A stretch of DNA of 55,730 bases from Treponema sp. (GTDB taxonomy: Bacteria > Spirochaetota > Spirochaetia > Treponematales > Treponemataceae). Position numbers and translations under genes: made by a program. Where the stretch lies: the NCBI GenBank assembly GCA_017449265.1, contig JAFSJW010000016.1, positions 1 through 55,730 on the forward strand, given 5' to 3'. Positions within the stretch are counted from its first letter, which is position 1. Every line of letters starts with the position of its first letter. This document shows positions 51,474 through 55,730 of this stretch, one piece after another. The notes below the pieces were generated by a model. That model made no database searches. It saw only the letters and a list, made by a program, of their open reading frames with translations, and was not told where the DNA came from.

Positions 51474-51506
51474 ACGAACCACCGAAAGAAACTGACTAAA
51501 AATGAT

Positions 51507-51546
51507 GGTTCCGGCTCAAGTTGCACCAACAAACAAAGCCGGAACC
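51507..51546. terminator. Hairpin between the exported-protein and chemoreceptor genes
   Basis: GGTTCCGGCT pairs perfectly with AGCCGGAACC across a 20-base loop. On the minus strand ATCATTTTTAG follows, fitting a terminator for the chemoreceptor gene; plus-strand T-tract is absent. Confidence 0.65.
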
Positions 51547-51594
51547 ACACATTCAGAGCGATTGTCAATCAGATTACGCTCAGAAACACCTTCC

Positions 51595-53781
51595 CTAAAC
51601 CTTGAACAAATCAATCTGGTTTCCGATTTTTAAGATTGTATCCTGCATCGTACTTGAAATCTTTGACAGCGTAATTCCGTTCGCATCAATCTGCCTTGCA
51701 TCTCCGGTCATGTTCTGGATGCTTTCCTTTATCATTCCGGTAGCCTCCTGCAAATTCTGGACTTCGCCAAGAATAGCCTTGTTTCCGGCTGACATCTCAG
51801 AAGAAGAATTTTTTACTTCAGCCGCACTTTCTTTCATCATCATAAGCGTGTCGGTAATGCGCTTACTTCCCTGAGAACTTTCTTCCATTGCGGCCTTAAT
51901 CTGCTGCACGAGCTGGTCCGTCTGCTGAATATTGTCGCCAACATCATTGAACGCCTTCTTTGCCTCTTCGCTGGACTCAACGACAGTAGCAATAGAATTC
52001 TGGATTTTCTGAATTTCCTCACCGATTGACTTAGACTGTACGGAAGAATTCTCGCTCAAAGCCTGAATTTCGTCCGCGACTACGCTGAATCCCTGCCCCG
52101 CATCTCCGGCATGGGCAGCTTCAATCGCCGCATTCATGGCAAGAAGATTCGTTTCTTTCGCAATCTTACTGATAGTCCTGTTCGCATTCATCAGGATAAG
52201 GCTCTGCTCCTCAATAAGCGCAATCTGCTGGTTAACGACATTCTGTTTATCAATTCCGGTGCGCGTGTAATGTTCAAGCATTGAGAACGAATCCGCCATG
52301 CGCTCAGTGCTCTTGGAAACCGAATTGATGTTTCCAAGCATCTGCTCGATTGCAACGCTGGCCTCGTTCACGCCGTTAGCCTGATTTTCGATAAGTCTGT
52401 CAAGATTCTCAATGTTCTTTGCGATTTGAGTGACCGCACTTACAGTCTGGTTTACGCTGTCACTCTGGGTCTCAATCTGAGCAGAGACCATCTCGATATT
52501 TGAAGAAATCTGCTCGATAGATTTTCCTGTCTCACCGGTCGTTTCCTGCATCTCATGGTCAACCCGCTCAAGTATTCCCTTTGAGTCCTTGATTTCGCTG
52601 ATAATCTCACGCAGATTCTCTATGAACTGATTGAATCCACGGACAACACCGCCAATTTCATCCTTTGACTTGATGTCGATTTTTTTCCGCAAGTCGGCAT
52701 CACCAGATGCAATATCATCAATAGATACGCGCAGCTTGAGAAGCGGTCTGAGAAGAATGTTCATGTAGATTCCGATGAAAATCAGAAGAAGAACCATAAT
52801 CACCATATTGCACAACGCAATCGTCCAGCCGCTTTTCCGGGCTGATGAGAAAACAACATCCTTTGAAATTGCAAGGGCAAGAGACCACTTCGTTCCCTCA
52901 ATCGGGCTGTAGAAAACATACTCGGTAAGTTTCTCTTCCGGCTTGTAGATTGTATCCATGCCCTCGTGCTGAAGAATCATTTCCTTAGCGATTTTCTGAT
53001 AGCCGACAAGCCCTGACTCGCTCTCAGGAATCTTGTACAGATTCTTCATTATAAAATCAGCTCTCGGATGAAGAATCGTAACGCCTTCGGAGTCATTCGC
53101 AAAAGCATAGCCGCTTATTCCGCGCACAGTCTTGTTGATTTCGTTCTGTATTATAGAAAGCGGAACTGCCCCCACAAAAACGCCGAACATGATTCCCCGC
53201 GAGTCAATTGCCGGAACTGCCACATAGAACACCCTCGCATCGTTCTCAACTTTTGGGTTCGTAACACATTCCGCAACACCGTGGTTCGCAACCTCTGAAA
53301 AATACTCCTCGCCTATAACATTTGCCGTAGAACCGTCCGACTTGTACAAAACGCCGTCAAGCCCGCACACACCAACATAGTTAAAATCAATTCCTTTGAG
53401 GCGCGGGTTGTCCATTACGAACTGCCGGATTTTATCTATATCACCGTCAAGGAATACCGCATTCTTTGTATAGACGCGCAAATCCTTGAAATAGCTTTGA
53501 AACCAGTACGCTATTGCGTCCGAGCTTCGGTTTATGATACTGGAGCTTAATTCTGAATATGATTTTATGCTGTCCGAGCTGATTGAGATGTTAAGCGTAA
53601 TGATAAGAACCATAAAGAAAAATGCGAGCAAAATTGCTACTGCGGCTTCCAGCTTGAACGAAAGCGACTTTCCGATTTTTGCCCTTTTGTATTTTATTTT
53701 CTGCTCTTTTTCACTCTTGTGCCCTTTTACTTTTTGCTTTTTTACCTTAGGCACTTTTATTTTTGGAGCTTTCTCAGCCAT
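51595..53781 (-). CDS. Methyl-accepting chemotaxis protein with dCache domain
   Basis: This 728-residue chemoreceptor has an unusual lysine-rich N-terminal tail (about 1-40), a first transmembrane helix (about 45-68), a periplasmic dCache-like sensory domain (about 70-310), a second helix (about 325-350), HAMP (about 350-405) and the cytoplasmic signalling domain with the hairpin-tip region IEAAHAGDAGQGFSVVADE and IQALSENS. It would modulate the CheA kinase and flagellar motion. The ligand is unknown; dCache domains often bind amino acids. Confidence 0.93.
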   Translation of the reverse strand: MAEKAPKIKVPKVKKQKVKGHKSEKEQKIKYKRAKIGKSLSFKLEAAVAILLAFFFMVLIITLNISISSDSIKSYSELSSSIINRSSDAIAYWFQSYFKDLRVYTKNAVFLDGDIDKIRQFVMDNPRLKGIDFNYVGVCGLDGVLYKSDGSTANVIGEEYFSEVANHGVAECVTNPKVENDARVFYVAVPAIDSRGIMFGVFVGAVPLSIIQNEINKTVRGISGYAFANDSEGVTILHPRADFIMKNLYKIPESESGLVGYQKIAKEMILQHEGMDTIYKPEEKLTEYVFYSPIEGTKWSLALAISKDVVFSSARKSGWTIALCNMVIMVLLLIFIGIYMNILLRPLLKLRVSIDDIASGDADLRKKIDIKSKDEIGGVVRGFNQFIENLREIISEIKDSKGILERVDHEMQETTGETGKSIEQISSNIEMVSAQIETQSDSVNQTVSAVTQIAKNIENLDRLIENQANGVNEASVAIEQMLGNINSVSKSTERMADSFSMLEHYTRTGIDKQNVVNQQIALIEEQSLILMNANRTISKIAKETNLLAMNAAIEAAHAGDAGQGFSVVADEIQALSENSSVQSKSIGEEIQKIQNSIATVVESSEEAKKAFNDVGDNIQQTDQLVQQIKAAMEESSQGSKRITDTLMMMKESAAEVKNSSSEMSAGNKAILGEVQNLQEATGMIKESIQNMTGDARQIDANGITLSKISSTMQDTILKIGNQIDLFKV

Positions 53782-53963
53782 GACAAATTCACCTCATTTT
53801 TTAAATAAACTATATTTTTCCTACTCTATTATCGTAAGAAAAACTGAATTTGTCAAAAGAATCTAGCAGATTTTTAGAGATTTTGGAGATTTTTTTTCAA
53901 TAAGAGATGTTCGATAAGATTTTGCAAAGAAAAATCTCGGGGTAGCATCCGAGCGTGTGATTT

Positions 53964-54034
53964 CTTCTGAACTTGGAACTCAGAGCTAACTCGGGCTGAG
54001 CCAAACACACAAGCCAGCAATCTGACATAAAAAA
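53964..54034. repeat. 75-bp repeat family, copy A
   Basis: Starts TTCTGAACTTGGAACTCAGA and ends with the shared core CACAAGCCAGCAATCTGACA then an A run. Confidence 0.7.
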
Positions 54035-54213
54035 ATACGCGTGCTCAGGTTCGCACCGCCAAACTCGTTCTGTGCGTGCGAACCAATTTGCAACGCAAAT
54101 TGGTGAGTCAAATGCCACTTACGCACAGTCACGAAGTTTGAGCGGGGCGGTTCTGAGCGGAGCGTGTTTTTTTGCGACTTGGAGCCTGATTGTTCTGGGG
54201 CTGCCCCTCAGAT

Positions 54214-54293
54214 TTGTTCTAAAGCTTAGAACGAAGTGCTATTTCGGGCTGAGTCGCGGCCGCATTCACAAGCCAGCAATCTGACATAAAAAA
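54214..54293. repeat. 75-bp repeat family, copy B
   Basis: Starts TTGTTCTAAAGCTTAGAAC and ends with the same CACAAGCCAGCAATCTGACA core and A run as copy A. Confidence 0.7.
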
Positions 54294-54636
54294 GTTGCGA
54301 AAAACAGCCGCGCATATTAAAATGACATTTATCAGGCCGTTGGAAAAAGACCAGCTTAAAAGAAAGGCCCATGTACAAACACTAATGACAAGGATGGTCA
54401 AAAGATTCACAGATTGCTAGCTTCCGCTTATTTTCAACTCAGACTAGGTGGGAGAATATCCGATTTATTGAAAAGCAAAACAGGTACGGTATGCTGATTT
54501 ACATTCCGTGATGAAATAAATAATTTTTTCTGACACGGTTACGGCAGATACTATACGAAATTGCTCCGTACTGTCCGAGCTTCCTGTCCGGACGGACAAA
54601 ACAAAATCACCTGCAAAATTTGAGACAGAAAAAAAT

Positions 54637-55435
54637 TTAATTCAACTTTGACTGCAATTCTTCTTCTGAAATTCCAAGTTTTATGGCAGCGTCCTTTACA
54701 GAAAGAAGTCCGGCTTTTATCATTTCTATGTATGCGGAAAGCCGCCCTTTTTGCTGACCTTCTTTTATTCCTTCTTGTTTTATATCTTCCATTATCTTGC
54801 ACATCTTAGTCACCCCCATGTCGTTCCGCTTGTAATATTTTGTTCGCTCTGATAAAAGCTCATAGTTCATATTCTCCGGAATCTTGCAGGCGAAATCCTG
54901 CATGAGCCTTCCCAGCTCGGTATCATCTTTGTTCTCTCCGTTCACATAGATGATATGTGCCTTGTCCTCAAAAATCATATCGGCTTCTTGAATTGTGCGC
55001 TCAATGGTATAAAGCGGCAGCCCCCGTCCCAGAACATCATGTTCTGTTATAAAAATTACATAAGTCTCAGGCAGTTCCTCAAAGTCCATTCTGGGAAGCA
55101 AGAAATTCGTGTCCAAAACGGCACTGTAATATCTTGCGCGCTTTTCGCACGCTCCGTCATCAGCCCTCTGAACTTCGATGTTGTAAAGTTTCCCGAATTT
55201 ATCAACCGCTTTTATGTCAAGACGAACAGAACGCCCCCCGCAAATTTTTGACAGAAACCTGACCTTTTGATTCTGTGACGGTCAAATCATTTCGTTTTAA
55301 AATAATTCTTAAAAGCAGTTCTGTCGCTTCCTTGTCATCTTCAAAAACCTTCGACATGAAATCGTCATCAAAAAGACAAAATTCCTGAATTTTTGCGACA
55401 AGTTCTTGTCTTCTGGCTTCTGAAATACCTTCCAT
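54637..55435 (-). pseudogene. Rpn/PDDEXK-type nuclease gene with a frameshift
   Basis: The first part (55435 down to about 55240) reads MEGISEARRQELVAKIQEF and FMSKVFEDDKEATELLLRI, then stops 11 codons after NLRGAF. The second part continues in another frame as RSVRLDIKAVDKFGKLYNI and EVQRADDGACEKRARYYSA, through MDTNFLLPRMDF to the tail LGISEEELQSKLN. A G6 run at 55233-55238 explains it: five G residues would join the frames. The motif pair D...EVQ fits a PD-(D/E)XK active site. The family (Rpn, PF12784-like) is often called a recombination-promoting nuclease or putative transposase. It lies among repeats. Confidence 0.8.
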
Positions 55436-55730
55436 AACTAAAATATACAATAAAAATCTTTAATCGACAATAATTTATTTTTTGGGCGTGTTTTTCTCTT
55501 CCCACAAGGCTCCGTCTGAGATTGTAGGAGGGGATTTGTTCTGAGTTTGAAACTCAGAGCTGGCTCGGGCTTGGTCAGGGCCGCATTCACAAGCCAGCAA
55601 TCCGACACAAAAAGTGCGCAGCGTGAAGAAAAGCAGAAGGGCTTGGAGCGCTTGCAGGGTGCGAAGGAGCGTAGCGACTGAGACAAATACCGCTTACCCT
55701 GCACCGCGCGGAAAGCCCTGTCTTTTCTGG
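55436..55730. other. Right edge with repeat copy and unassigned sequence
   Basis: About 300 bp to the window end. It contains repeat copy C and a G/C-rich tail with possible inverted sequence (GCTTGGAGCGCTTGCAGGGTG). Any short frame here is repeat-derived, so no gene is called. Confidence 0.5.
55537..55613. repeat. 75-bp repeat family, copy C
   Basis: Starts with a 9-bp hairpin TTCTGAGTTTGAAACTCAGA and ends CACAAGCCAGCAATCCGACA, matching copies A and B. Confidence 0.7.

Larger units (their letters stand above)
53782..54636. other. Repeat-rich stretch without a convincing gene
   Basis: About 850 bp contain no convincing gene. They hold two diverged copies of a roughly 75-bp repeat (53964-54034 and 54214-54293), a perfect 9-bp-arm hairpin CCAATTTGC...GCAAATTGG (54083-54103), and GGTTCGCAC-type inverted sequence around it. 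Short frames here translate the repeat and are not treated as genes. Confidence 0.6.

Noticed and set aside
53897..54410. Two short minus-strand proteins sharing SDCWLVNAA-like sequence
   Set aside because: The similarity comes from the repeat copies themselves, and the frames have no ribosome binding sites.

Overview
The window looks like a chromosomal segment of a Treponema-type spirochaete, probably host-associated and anaerobic. The grounds are lipoprotein signal peptides with loose lipoboxes, long poly-G tracts, a Rex-type redox regulator, an anaerobic RNR activase, a Na/Pi-PhoU transporter, tandem SpoIIE-type phosphatases with a STAS protein, and a large acidic protein without recognisable domains. 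Genus placement is inference from gene content only.

Layout. 1-4.2 kb: edge of an AAA-ATPase-like gene, a small DUF2281-like protein, an Lrp/AsnC regulator, a lipoprotein, a membrane protein and a NarL-type two-component pair, with a G8 tract between the membrane protein and the kinase. 4.2-8.6 kb: a class I aminotransferase facing an arginase, and an amino-acid ABC transporter whose binding protein is circularly permuted. 8.8-15.4 kb: nitrogen and serine genes (Amt fused to PII, glutamine synthetase III, SerA, SerC). glnN and amt carry terminator-like hairpins just before their ribosome binding sites, and the serC promoter lies between two Rex-like palindromes.

15.7-23.1 kb holds the most unusual locus. 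A NifH-like iron protein with both cluster cysteines is encoded with two NifD/NifK-like subunits and a complete FecBCD-type chelate transporter, and a second paralogous binding protein is divergently transcribed. The divergent promoters mirror each other, and each has a GTTAG-N6-CTAAC-type palindrome over its -10 box. No nifB, nifE, nifN or F430/chlorophyll genes accompany it. I read it as a co-regulated import-plus-reduction system of unknown substrate.

23.1-34.5 kb: Rex, a zinc/manganese-type ABC transporter (ATPase, permease, small lipoprotein, no binding protein), tRNA-Arg and tRNA-Ala, an NrdG-like activase, MetNIQ, a VIT/vWA/DUF2135 protein, a SPOR protein, tRNA-Cys and a DtxR/MntR regulator. 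34.6-44.9 kb: Na/Pi-PhoU protein, an exported protein, a tandem and inverted repeat, a lipoprotein switched out of frame by a G10 tract, then a SpoIIE-SpoIIE-STAS-VanY operon. 45-53.8 kb: fused AroD-AroE, Pta, a 624-residue protein of unknown function, ProB, an exported protein and a chemoreceptor. 53.8 kb to the end is repeat-rich and contains a frameshifted Rpn/PDDEXK nuclease gene and three copies of a roughly 75-bp repeat.

All assignments come from reading the translated sequences. No database search, structure prediction or folding program was run.
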